A stretch of DNA of 64,000 bases from Rhizopus arrhizus (Eukaryota > Mucoromycota > Mucoromycetes > Mucorales > Rhizopodaceae). Under the pieces are notes generated by a model. That model worked only from the letters and a program-made list of their open reading frames with translations, was not told the DNA's origin and did no database searches. Both the position numbers and the translations under genes were made by a program. Within the stretch, counting starts at the first letter, position 1. Every line of letters starts with the position of its first letter. The stretch spans positions 620,001 to 684,000 of the forward strand of contig JAKZZE010000012.1 of assembly GCA_024220505.1 (NCBI GenBank). The letters are read 5' to 3'. This document shows positions 34,893 through 47,694 of the stretch, piece after piece.

Positions 34893-35493
34893 TGTTAGAA
34901 CTTGGTATCTCTTTATTAAGTTAAGATAACTATTGTATGATAAAAAATAATTCTACATGTAAAAAGTGAGAGTATTTATAGACATGATACGGATAAAGAA
35001 TTAGGACAGATTTATAATCAACTTGCCAGAATAGATGATTACGATTTCTAATTATTAGTTTAGCCTGTTCCTAGCTTGTATTGTCAATTATGCTATTGGG
35101 ATGGTTTCAGATAACTCTGGATAAAGACTATTTAAGGAGACGGTACGGATGAATATAATGACCTTTAGTTCCGTGATTGGATATCATTGCTAACAATAAT
35201 ATCTCAGTCAGGATAAATGTTTTCATGACTAATGATGATCCGGTAAGTAATCGTCATTCCTTATTCAACATGCTCATACTATCACTAAACTATATTACAA
35301 CCATGTCATCTTATTTGACTATGTGAAGCTAATATGAATAAAGCTTAATATAAAAATCTAATCAAAGTATTTTATTGATCTGTGTTGGGAATAATGTTAT
35401 AAATGATTCCAAGTTATGTCAACATATTATTCAGGATCATATATGATTCCTTTTACTAAAATAAAGTGACTATAATCTTATGTATCCTTAACA
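34893..35493. repeat. Solo LTR replacing the integrase core, copy 3
   Basis: 601 bp, same ends and same non-matching flanks as in copy 1. Confidence 0.6.
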
Positions 35494-35845
35494 GACGATT
35501 TCCGTGCACTTGACAATGATGGCACCTTTTTACATATTCCATTATGTCTTTGGTCATTTTATCCCAATAATATCTTGCGGCGATCTTGTGTAGTGTATTG
35601 TTATATGCCAAGTGTCCTCCTAAAGGATGCTTGTGATATGCGTATATAATTTCTTCTGCTTCTTTCTTGTTTAGTACTTTGCGGATCAATCCGTTTTCAG
35701 TGTTGTATCGATAAAGTAAGCCTTTGTATAGGGTAAATTTTTCGGATTCCCTAAGTAGGTATTTTTCTTCTGTACGTGTGAGATTTGATGGTAGTTTGAG
35801 TGTTTGTAAATATTGTTTCAGTTGTTCTATTTGGCTGTCTTCCAT
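35494..35845 (-). pseudogene. Integrase zinc-binding domain, copy 3 (core missing)
   Basis: HHCC module intact (HPLGGH, CHHCQVHG); the frame ends in LTR sequence at 35456. No catalytic core. Confidence 0.75.
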
Positions 35846-36159
35846 TTTTGTGATCTTGTGTAATGAATTCTTTCAGTGGCTTTTTATTTATTGTTCAAGA
35901 TGAATTTGTGTTTTTTCAAGTTTTGATTTTTTTTGAATAGCTTGTTTCGAATTTGTGTTGTTTTGTCCGACCTCCTCCTCTATGTAGTTTTGCTGTTTTA
36001 TAGTGTTTTTGTGGTTGTTTTATACTTTTATGTTTCGACTACCCCTCCCATCCTCCATTGGTAGATAATAACGATAATAATAATAATGATATATAGTGAT
36101 AAGTTGATATGTTGATAATGTCTAAAGATTGATTGTTGTAGTGTTTCAAATAGGTAGTA

Positions 36160-36458
36160 TTAATACCCTAATCTGGACATGAAGTCTGCGCTCTCATTCA
36201 CTCTTCCTGGACGATATTTGATTTCGAATTCATATTCTGACAAGATAACAATCCATCTTGCTATGATTCCTGTTGGGTTACTTGTTTTAAGCAATCCAGT
36301 TAAGGCGGAATGGTCAGTGATGATAGTGAACTTCTTTCCTAGCAGGTATGGCCTGAAAAGCTTTACTGCCCACACCACAGCGAGACATTCTAATTTTGTA
36401 GGAGCATAGTTAACTTCTCCAGATTTCAATCCACGACTAGCAAAAATTACGGGGTGTT
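36160..36458 (-). pseudogene. RNase H C-terminal half, copy 3
   Basis: Same as copy 1, ending ADFMSRLGY. Separated from the N-terminal half by the solo LTR. Confidence 0.85.
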
Positions 36459-37038
36459 TGTTGTAGAACAGCGTCTGATCATAACGGACATTGAATAATC
36501 ACAACTAAAAGAAGTATATTAAAATTGATAAAAGATAATAATTTAAATCTTTATCAAATAAAATATATTCTTCTTCTTTTTATATAAAGCTATCACAATT
36601 AGATTCATCCTATAAAGTAAACATGAACAATAAATAAGCCATGATCTTTACTATTCATCAATTCTGTAAATGAATAATAATGGATCAGGTACCTAGTCAA
36701 CTTTGATCTGACTGGAGGCATTTCATATAAATATATCTTTCCTCTCAATGAAGACGGGACAATTATCCCAGATCAGTTAAAGAACAATAAGATCTATAAA
36801 AACAACGAATTAAAAATTTTCATAATCGATACAGTGATCATTCTTCAATCAAACATGTCAATTATTGGATCTACGCTCATAACTACTCATTTACCCGCCA
36901 ACTGATAGAAGAATATAAATAGTAGACTTTGTAATGATTTCTTTTTAACAATTAAGATTGTCTTAAATAAAGTTCAGTCTCAAAAAGTATTCTTTGGCTT
37001 TTATCGCTACCTTTAAATTACTTTACCAGAACATAACA
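36459..37038. repeat. Solo LTR inside RNase H, copy 3
   Basis: 580 bp with GTGTT at 36454-36458 and 37039-37043. Confidence 0.85.
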
Positions 37039-39691
37039 GTGTTCACGGCCTTCTTTATCCAATTGCGTGAGTATGCATCCTAAACCTAGCTTGGATGCAT
37101 CGGTTACTAATATAAATTGTTTGTTGAAGTCTGGTCTTGCCAAAACAGGTGCAGTAGTGAGTAGCTTCTTTAATTGTTCAAAGGCTTGCGTCGCCTTATC
37201 TGTCCATGGTACTTTCTTTTTTGTCTTTGTTAATTCATGTAGGGGCCTTGCGATTGATGCAAAGTTCTCGATGAATCTTCTATAATATGAAGCTAATCCC
37301 AAAAATGATCTTGTTTGTGTTACTGTTTTTGGTATAGGACATTCTATTATCTTTTGGATTTTCGATGGATCTGTCTGTATTCCTTCTTTTGTTACAATGT
37401 AGCCAAGAAACTTGAGATCCTTTTTGAAAAAGATACATTTCTCTGGTTGAGCTTTAAATTCGCTACATCAATGCATTCAAATACTTGTTTAAGGTGTTCC
37501 AAGTGTTCATAAGGGTTTTGTGAGTAAACGTTGAGATCGTCTATATATGCTACTAGACATTTGTTCAATAAGGGTCTGAAACATAAGTCGATGAGCCGTT
37601 GAAAAGTGGCTGGAGAGTTTACTAATCCCATTGGCAACATGTTATAATGATACGTTCCAAATTTAGTTGTGAATGCGGTGCATTCCTTGCTACTTTCTTC
37701 TACTGGTACTTGGTGAAATCCAGCTCTCATGTCTAGAGCTGAGAATATTTTTGCTTTTCCTAGTGTATCAAGTAGATCATCTATTCGTGGCAAAGGATAT
37801 GAATCTTTCTTTGTAACAGTATTTAATTTTCTGTAGTCAATGACCATGCGATATTCTCCGTTCTTCTTTTTAACTAATATGACAGGTGCAGCCCATGGAC
37901 TATTTGATGGTGATATTATTCCAAGTTTACAATATTTGTCTAATTCTTTTCGTAAATATTCAGCTTCTATAGGACTGAGCCTGTATGGACGGTGTCGAAT
38001 AGGTATTGTGTCTTTTTCTAAGATGATTCTGTGTTGAATAAGATCAGTGTGACCCATAGTGTTGTTATCCCAATCAAAGATGTGCTTGTATTCTTGTAGC
38101 AGTTTATTGAGCTCTAGCTTTATGTCATCAGATAAGTCTTGTGTCTCAAATTTGTCTAGAAGGTCTGAGTCTAATGTTTTCTCATCTTCTTCAACTTCGC
38201 TGATATGTCTTCTTTCCAAAGCACACAATTCAGGATTATTGCTTAGATTGTAAGCGTTTACTATGGTGTCTTTTTGTAGATTGAATTTTTCTAGTATCCC
38301 TAATTCTTCTTCTGGTTCTATTTGTATGTCTTTTCCTGTTCTGTTGAATATATGTATTTCCAGATTCCTTTTATTGGATACGAGTGATGTACATGGATCA
38401 AAATATCCTTGTGCAGGCAAAAGAGTTGGATGGGTTACGTCAAACAAATATACATGGTTATTCCGTTCTTCCATAGGTTTATCGATTGTTATGGTCTTTG
38501 ATGTGTTAGCGTGAATAGTAAGGCCAGTGGATGATGCTTTTATGCGGTAAGTTTCTTTTTCCAAGATAACATCGACTTTTTCTTCTTGATCGTCGTCAAG
38601 TACTAATAATGATTGTTCTTCTTCTTTTTCGACGTCTTGTTCTTCTGAGTAGCTTTCTTCAGATTCAGTTGAACTATCTGTATCCATGTCATGGTTTTCA
38701 TCAGACTCTTCGTTATCAAAGTGTACATGTTTAGTTATTTTGGAGTTTGTTAAGCTAATATGCTGCTGATAATTCTGGTGAAGGGCCTTTATCTTTGGCA
38801 AGACTGCATTCTTCCTGATAAAGTGAATTTCTATTTCAGCTTTCTTGTTTTTGTATTTCACTTTTAAGGTTGAGCTATTGAAATCAATTTTTGCCTTGGC
38901 ACGATTTAACCAATTGGTGCCTAAGATGAGGTGCGAAGGACACGATGGTAATACTTCTACGGTACATGGAATAATGATACCTTCCTTTACTTCTATTGGT
39001 ACGTCGTAAATTATTCCAAGAGCGGGTTGTTTACTGTTATTTCCAAGTGTAAAAACGCTTTCAGACGGTGCATCTATTTCTAAACCGAGCACATCAGCCA
39101 ATTCTTTTGACATACAAGTCTTGGCAGCTCCACAATCTACTAAAGTCTTGATCTTCTTATCATTAATATACACAGTAGAGTGTGCTGCTGTTGTATTTAT
39201 TTCATCGTCAACAATATCTAAAGCTTGTATTGTAGGTTGTATTTGCTCTTGTTGTTGCTGTTTTGTGGATATGCGCTTGGGTCTACATTCGCTGATTAAC
39301 TTTCGTCTTAGGGTTGGAGCTACTTGGATAAGTTCTCCTATTTCGATGTCTGCCTTTTGCTTCATTACATCAGAAACTATATCATATTGAATTAAAGCTG
39401 GTTCACTTTTAGTTCTAGTTCGTTTTTGTTTGATTGTTTCTCTGTCTTGTATAGGTAAATCTGTATCCATGTTTATATCGTGTTGTGATGTATTCTGTTG
39501 ATTGCTAACTGGCTGAATTTCTTCCAAATGACTTCTCGTTACAACTTTTCTTGCTAATGTAGGTTGCTTGCCCTTAGACTTCGATGTTGGCTTTATTTTG
39601 TTATAAGGAGTAGCAGTAGTAACATCAGGAGGCCGTTCAGGTCTTATTGCAGCACAGAGTTCTATTTGAGAAGGATCATAGTTGGTTTCTA
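37039..39691 (-). pseudogene. Host gypsy pol (PR-RT-RNase H), copy 3
   Basis: A frame of 711 codons (37392-39527), open further to the Tc1 junction, holds protease (VDCGA) and RT (YIDD). The RNase H start reads in another frame at 37039-37302, because of the frame break shared by all copies just after YIDD. No private frame breaks were noticed. Confidence 0.9.
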
Positions 39692-40058
39692 CAGTGGGTG
39701 AAAAAACTCTAAAAACGTTATGATATTATTAGCGTTTTGGTTGTTCTGTTTTACCAAATTAGTGTATCACCGTGAAATTTTGCACATATGTAACACTAAT
39801 AGTAACATATTGTATGCTGCATTTTCAATCTCCGATGAGAAATATTGATCCGAAATCAACTGTTAAAAGAAGACTGCTTTATTTTTAGAGTTTTTTCACT
39901 TCCATAAATGTCGGATACTCGGACCGACAGACAGATTTTGCGGACTTTCATTGACATATTATGAGTCATAAGGACTCTAAAAGTATAAAAAAAGTCATTT
40001 TTCTCTTTTTCTTAAAATTTTTCCATTTAATTTTTTAAATTTCCTAAACACTTCAATC

Positions 40059-41114
40059 ATGCCTAAATCTCTCTCAGCTGACATCAAAAACGACATAAAG
40101 TCCGCTCTACTTTCCGGAAAAGACTCTATGGATGTTGCAAACCGCTTTGAGGTTACGTATGCAACAGTTAATAACTATGCGAACAACTTTTTCCCTAACC
40201 GACAGCGTGGACTTGGTGGTAGACCGATAGTTATGTCCACTCAGACGAAAAGATTCATCAAACTTCAGGCTGTACAAGACCAACTCAAGACTGCGAGGGA
40301 AGTACATGACAAACTCATGGAGCTGGGGTATTCCATATCATACAAAACCGCTATAAACGTATTAAAATCGAGGAACTTCTTTTCTGCGATTAAGGTCAAA
40401 AAGCCTTTATTAACTACAAAACACATGAAGAGACGGCTAGCATGGGCCAAGAAGTACCAAAACTGGACTACAGATGACTGGCGACGTGTAGTGTTCTCTG
40501 ATGAAACAAAAGTCAACATTTGGGGCTCTGACGGATGCAAGTATTATTGGTCAAGACCAGGGGACCCTCTTAAGCCTCACCATATCGACGTAACAGTCAA
40601 GCATGGAGGCGGTAGTTTAATGATGTGGGGGTGCATGACGTATGAGGGACCTGGGTACGCCTGTCAAATATACGATGGAACTATGAATTCGGATTTTTAC
40701 CAACATATATTGGACACAACACTTCGGGAAACAATGGAATACTATGGTATGGATTGGTCTACAGTATATTTTCAGCACGATGGTGATCCAAAGCATCGTT
40801 CCAAGTCAACCATTCAATGGCTAAATGCTAATAGAGTCAGCTATATTGATGACTGGCCAGCCCAAAGTCCCGATCTTAACCCAATTGAGCACCTCTGGCA
40901 TCATTTGAAGTTGAAGCTATCGTTATATGACAAGAAAGCCAAAGGTGTTTATGAATTCTGGGAAAGAGTCGAAAAGGAATGGAACTCCTTTGGTAAAGAA
41001 GTTTGCAGAAGGTATATTGACACTATGTCTGCACGTAATAAGGCAGTATGTCGTATTTACCTCATTAAATACTATTATTCGTATGAGATTACTCAGATCT
41101 TATATAAGAAATAA
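40059..41114 (+). pseudogene. Tc1-like transposase with LTR-encoded tail, copy 3
   Basis: An unbroken 351-codon frame, the same as in copy 1: 330 native codons to 41048, then 21 LTR codons. The displaced native C-terminus lies at 47311-47343. D148, D241 and E277 are present. Confidence 0.88.
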
Positions 41115-41382
41115 CAAGTACTGAATACATAATATTACTTATTACATATTCCTTAAAAGCTCGTATACAATGTTTATATTGTTCAAGCTCAATACTAAAA
41201 TTGACCTTGAACTCACTTCGGTCCCTGAATAATTTCATTTCCTATATAAAGGCGTAGTTTGATTAAATGGGTTCTCTCTCTCGTCTTGAAATCTAATAAA
41301 GAGGTTACATAGAGACTCATTCACTAGTTTTCAAGTACTATTTCCTTTCTTTTTTCTCACTTTATTATCTGCAAATATCTCA
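41049..41382 (+). repeat. 5' LTR of chromovirus, copy 3
   Basis: 334 bp, same as copy 1. Confidence 0.92.
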
Positions 41383-41391
41383 TTTTTTTGA

Positions 41392-44300
41392 ATGAATTCT
41401 TCTATTAATCAATCCCCTGCCAAAAACGTTGAAAAGGATTCAGCTGATGAAGTAGCTAAGTCCTTGGATAGAATGGATCTTGAAACTCTCGAAAGTAGAG
41501 CGTCAAACTCATCCATCCATCCTCGTGATGATGCATCCATTGAAACTGATGTTGAGATGGATGAAGTTACTGATTCTTCTCCTGCTGTTCCTTCTTCGGA
41601 CCCTTCCAATTATATGGATAGGTTGATGGCTCAAAAATCCTTGTTCTTTGATTTAATTGAAAAATTAAACAATAATAAAGCGAGTTTTATTTTAGAAAAT
41701 AAGCTAACTTTACTTGAAGAAAACGAAAAGCAATTGAGCTATGCTGTATCAGCTTTAAAAGATGTTGACGCTATCATTGCTTCCCAGTTAGAACTGCGTA
41801 ATCATGAGTTGAAGGGCAATGAATCTAGAAATTCATCACCCAAGGATAGACTTATCCCAAGCCGTGAAATCCCAAAATTCAATGTCAACCCTACCGCTAG
41901 TGCTCTGTATCAGCTCACTCTTCGCGAAGGTGATAAAAACGTCAATCCTAGTAACGAACCATCTTTGGATATGTTTATTAGAGATTTCCAAAGAAAATTC
42001 TTGGATTATGATGTATCTGTAGAGGATCATTGGTTGCACTACCTGGAAGTTTCATTTGAAATGTCTGACAGTGATGCCGACCATGACTGGTTCGAACGAT
42101 TCATCAAAAGACGTTGTATGGATAAGAAAACCGCTTTGAATTGGGATCAGGCAAAAGAAGTCTTGAAACAACGCTTCGATCTTGCTTCACAAACTACACC
42201 AGAGATGTGGTTTAAAAATCTTATCAATTTCAAGCAAGAACGTTGTGAAACTTTGACCCAAGCAATGGATCGATATCGTCTTTTCTCTCTTGGTGCAAAG
42301 GTTAACATGCATGATAACACTTTCTTGATTGGACATTTCATTTCGAGGCTTTACACTGTCAAGTTTCAGGAAATTGTCCAAGATACTGTCAAAAAGAATC
42401 TTCCCTCGCTTGTCTCTACTAGCTCCAATATCACTGGAGAAAGTATTTATTCAACACGCAACTTACCTATTCCTCTGCCTAAGGAATGGAATGTTCTTGA
42501 AGCTATTCTCATTAAAGAAATGGCTAACCTGGAATCTGCTTTGTTGAACATCCTTAAGGATAAGAAAAAGGAAGATAATACCAAAAACCTCGTTGAACAT
42601 GATGATAACACCAATACTAAAAAAAGAAAAATGGTACATCAAAGTGAACATAAGAACCAAAAAGTTTCCAAAACATCTGTTGAATTTCAGCAAGAAATTG
42701 CGGATTTAAAGAAACAAGGTATATGCACATTTTGCAAAACTGCCAAGTACTCTCCTGGTCATTATTCATCTTGTTCTGTAAGACTTGAACATATCAAAAG
42801 AAAATATGGCAAACAAATTGTAAGTAATTCTTCTAAAGGAAATGACAAAACTGTTAGCAATTTAGAGTTGTCCAACTCAATCACTAGCATTAGTCAGATA
42901 AATAAATCTCCTAAAAACAGAGTTACTGATTTATCTTTATCTCCTAGTAAAAATGAATCTACCTCGCAATCGTATGAACAATGTGAATCATCTGATGACG
43001 AATTTGAATTTCTTTATAAACATTATGACAGAAACATAATCTGTTCAAATAAAAATATAAATACTAGTTTTGATGAAGAGTATAACAAAAATGTCTTTGC
43101 CATTCGTAATAATAAAGTTGGAGAAGATGATAGTCTATTCGAATCGGATAATGTGGCTTATTCCCCCATTACTCCAATAACGCTTAATAATGTGAACACT
43201 TATGGTATCATAGATACTGGTGCACGTGTCTCTGTCATAAATAAAAATTTGCAATAGACAATAATATTAAATTTCATTCAGTTCCTGGTAACCTAGTTTT
43301 AGCAAATGGCGACCAAATTCCCAGAATGAGATCTATTGACTATGTGAATGTCGAATACGACAACATTGACCACATTATTAAACATAAGTTTGATATTATC
43401 GACGATCATGCTTCCTCTCACAACTGTAAAATTCTTATTGGAACAGATTTGCTTCCTAAACTTTCCATTCATTTAATGAATGTAGCAGTTAAACATAAGA
43501 GTACTGAAAAAGAATTAGACGACTCTATTCTAGATAAAGCTTATGAACCAAATATTTCACGAGCCGGTACAGAAAAAGAACAAAAAGTTTTTGATATGGC
43601 TATTAAACCATACATCGAAGCAAATAAAAACTTAAATAAGAATTCTTTATGTAATATTAAAGAGGCTGTTTTACATCTTCCAACACCAAAAGATTATGTT
43701 GCCAATATAAAACAATATCCAATAGCATATACCTTACAGCCTAAAGTAATGGATATAATAAATAGTTGGTTAGATGAAGGTATTATCATTCCAGCAACTC
43801 CATCTGGATGGAATCTGCCTATGACAGTAACTCATAAAAAAAATTTGGACGGCACTAAGACAGATAAAATTCGATTAGTGTTGGATCCTAGAATGTTAAA
43901 TAAGGTCTTACCAGTTGATAATCATCAACTTCCATTAATTAACGACATATTCAATTCTATGTCTGGTGCAGTCATTTTTAGCACGTTAGATCTAAAATCT
44001 GCATTTAATCAGTTTCCTGTAAATAAGGATGATCAAATTAAAACTACTTTTACTGCACCCAATAATTTACAATATATGTATAGAGGTGCTCCTTTTGGAA
44101 TATCTACAATAAGTCAGTTATTCTCTCGTATAATGTTAACATTATTTAAAGATCTTCCTTATGTAAAATGTTTCGTTGATGATATCTGTATATTCAGTTC
44201 ATCTATACATGCACATTTTCTTCATGTTAAAAAAGTACTACAAATATTAACTGATGCTAATTTAAAAATCAATTTTGAAAAGACCTATTTGGCAAAATCT

Positions 44301-46868
44301 GCCGTTTACTTATTAGGATATTCTATTTCTGCCTCAGGAAAGCAGATAGATGCCCGAAAATTAACAAATATATACGATTGGCCTCGTCCTACTACTCAGA
44401 AGCAAGTGCAAAGTTTTCTTGGGTTTGTCAACTATTTTAGACAACATACTCCCAATGCTGCACTTCTCATGGCTCCCTTAGATGCTTTGCGTTGCCATGA
44501 TGAAAAAGTTAAAGGTCCTTTCGAATGGACAAAAGAGCATCAAATGCACTTTGATAGTATCAAGCACATTTTGTCTTCAGAATTGATGTTATCCCATCCT
44601 GATTTGTCAAAACCATTTTGTATCGCTACTGATTCATCAGATTACAGTACTGGTTGTTGCTTATATCAAGAGTTCGAAGTGACTAAACCCAATGGTGAAA
44701 TATCTAAAATCAAAAGATACATTGGTTTCATGTCCCGTTCCCTGTCAAGAAGCGAAAAACGCTACAGTGTTACAATGCGTGAATTGCTTGGTGTAGTTTA
44801 TGCCTTAACCCAATTTCATAAATTTATATGGGGCACACGATTTACTTTATACACTGACCATAAAGCTTTATGCTATATTCATTCCCAAAAGAATGCAAAT
44901 AGTATGCTTATTAAATGGCTTGACGTCATCCTTGATTATAACTTTAGTGTCATTCATGTTCCCGGTTTGGAAAATGTCTTACCTGACAAACTATCCAGAT
45001 TATATCCGCCAAAGGATACGGTCGAGCATGAAAGCGATATCAAAAAAGGCAAAAGATTATCCTCGTATAGACAGAATCATGCTATTTCTGAGACAATCAA
45101 TACAAAGAAAAGACATCGAGCTTATTCTAAATACAATGCTGCTATTAACATTATTTCAGTAATTCAAGAAACTACAACTTCTGATGCACAAAAGGACATC
45201 AATCAAGTTAAAGAAAATACTGATCTAAGAAATATTGATGATAACATCAATGATCAATACCTATTTTATGTACAATCTGCACAGCCATTATATTCGGATT
45301 ATCTTACACCGCCTTTGGCTGAACACCAACAGTTACTTATAGATGCCCATAATAAAATTGGTCACTATGGTGCTGAACAAATGGTCAAACGTTTCCATAA
45401 TGACGGTATTCATTGGCCTAACCTGATAGGTGATTGCATTAAATTCATTAAGCAATGCAAAGATTGTATGAAACATAATATAGAAAAAAGAGGCTTCCAT
45501 CCTCTACGCAGCATTTATAGCTACTACCCTGGTGATCATTATGCTATTGATCTTGGTGGTCCTATGCATACTACTTCCGTTTACAATAATAATTATTTTA
45601 TGGTTATCATCGATGTTTGTACACGTTTTTGTATACTTCGTGCTCTACCTGATAAAAGATCAGATACAATTTTACGCTCTCTTATTGACGTATTCTCAAC
45701 TATGGGTTTTCCTACAAAACTTCAAAGTGATAATGGAACAGAGTTTAAAAACTCGCTCTCAAAAGATTTAGCTGATGCTATGGGCTATGATCATCGATTC
45801 ATCACCTCTCTACACCCATCTGCTAATGGAATCAGTGAACGTACTGTACAATCAGTCAAAAAATTACTGGCTAAAGCCACTCATGGTGTTGGCAATGATT
45901 GGGATTTATATCTTCCATCTATTCAACTTGCTATGAATAATCGTATATCCAAACGGTTAAATTCCACACCTTTCTCTCTCATGTTCGCACGTAAAATGAA
46001 CGAACCTTATGGTTTTCGATCTGACAAAGATAAGCTCAAAGAAGTTAGAGATAAACCACCAATGTCTCATGAAGAACTCATGAAACGCATTGACTATATG
46101 ACTGATATTGTATTCCCAGCTATTGTAAATAAAACCAAAGCACAAATAGAACTTGAACAAGCAAAGTTCAATGATTCTCATAGACTTGTTGATTACACAC
46201 CTGGCTCTCATGTCATGGTTCGTATTCCAAATAAATCTGGTCAACTTGCTCCTGCTTATGAAGGACCATATACAGTCGTACGTAAAAATAAAGGAAATGC
46301 CTATATCTTACGTGACGAAACTGGTGTCCTTATGCCTCGTGCCTACACTTCTGTTGAGCTGAAATTAATCTCTAATGAAGAAGTGATCGAACTGGATGAT
46401 GAAGGTAATGAAATCATAAATTTCGAAATCGAGGCAGTTATAAACCATCGTGGCCCTCCAAAAGACCGTGAGTACCTTGTACGTTGGAAAAACTATAGCA
46501 GTGAGTGGGATGAATGGCTATCTGCAGATAAGTTTAATGACCCTAACACACTACGCAACTATTGGAAAAATCTTGGTAAAAAGTATATTCCTCCAAAAAA
46601 TGCTTCAATTACCAATTCTCCATCTTCATCTGAAGTATTAAAATCTACACCATCTGGTACTATAAGTGCTGCGATGAAACATTTCTCTTCTGAAGATGAA
46701 ACCAATTCTAATTTGGTTGATAAAAAATCCACAATTAAATCTAATGTTGGCTCTTCAACACGATCTGTTAAAAGAACTCGTCGTAATAAGCCTCCAACTA
46801 AAAACGTTTGTAATACTTCATCCACAGTTACTCGATCCAGTAAACGACTTAAATCTCTTCATAAGTAA
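41392..46868 (+). pseudogene. Chromovirus gag-pol, copy 3 (one frameshift)
   Basis: Frame 1 (41392-43257) covers Gag, the knuckle-like motif and the protease active site IDTGARVSVINK at about residue 607. It breaks because a run reads AAAAA where copies 1 and 2 have six. Frame 2 (43326-46868, 1180 codons) covers the rest: RT FVDD near residue 282 of that frame, RNase H IATDSS near 433, the integrase zinc module near 674, the AIDLGG aspartate near 740, and the chromodomain near 1035-1095. Copies 1 and 2 do not share this break, so this may be an otherwise active element with one consensus error. Gag and Pol are in one frame, so no recoding signal is needed. Confidence 0.93.
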
Positions 46869-46877
46869 ATTACTTTT

Positions 46878-46878
<1 letters not shown>

Positions 46879-46910
<32 letters not shown>
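46879..46910 (+). repeat. 32-bp A tract in chromovirus 3' UTR, copy 3
   Basis: Uninterrupted A run between gag-pol and the polypurine tract. Confidence 0.9.
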
Positions 46911-46911
<1 letters not shown>

Positions 46912-46972
46912 ATATACATTAAAAATAGTCACAAGATTTTCTTCAAAGTAATCTCATACTGGTCGGGGGCTA

Positions 46973-47305
46973 TGTCGTATTTACCTCATTAAATACTATT
47001 ATTCGTATGAGATTACTCAGATCTTATATAAGAAATAACAAGTACTGAATACATAATATTACTTATTACATATTCCTTAAAAGCTCGTATACAATGTTTA
47101 TATTGTTCAAGCTCAATACTAAAATTGACCTTGAACTCACTTCGGTCCCTGAATAATTTCATTTCCTATATAAAGGCGTAGTTTGATTAAATGGGTTCTC
47201 TCTCTCGTCTTGAAATCTAATAAAGAGGTTACATAGAGACTCATTCACTAGTTTTCAAGTACTATTTCCTTTCTTTTTCTCACTTTATTATCTGCAAATA
47301 TCTCA
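46973..47305 (+). repeat. 3' LTR of chromovirus, copy 3
   Basis: 333 bp, followed by CAGTA and the displaced end of the transposase gene. Confidence 0.92.
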
Positions 47306-47694
47306 CAGTAATCGATGCCAATGGTGGATCTACGAAGTATTAAGTCATCTATAACATACTAAAAGTAAAAGGAAAAAACTCTAAAAATAAACCTACAACA
47401 CTTCCATCGCTTTTGCGGACGGTTAAATAATATTCTGAGATTAAAACTTTCATGAGATGTAACAGAAAGCCAAACAAGCATGTCATAAAGTTGTTGCATC
47501 ATCTAAGTCACTATACATGCTCACAGAGGCTAAAAACAGAAAAAATGTCTGACGTTTTTAGAGTTTTTTCACCCACTGTATATCTGATAGGATGACATTA
47601 AGTTGATGCTGAGAGTTTTCGTGTTTAATGGATTTGTTATTATTATGGGTGTTCGATTGACCATTCATTTTATCATTAAAAACAACCGACCCAT

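Larger units (their letters stand above)
41049..47305 (+). mobile_element. Chromovirus, copy 3 (best preserved)
   Basis: LTRs at 41049-41382 and 46973-47305, CAGTA at 41044-41048 and 47306-47310. Only one frame break was noticed in gag-pol. Confidence 0.95.
39692..47578 (+). mobile_element. Tc1/mariner-like transposon carrying a retrotransposon, copy 3
   Basis: Inverted repeats and TA flanks (39690-39691, 47579-47580) as in copy 1. Confidence 0.92.
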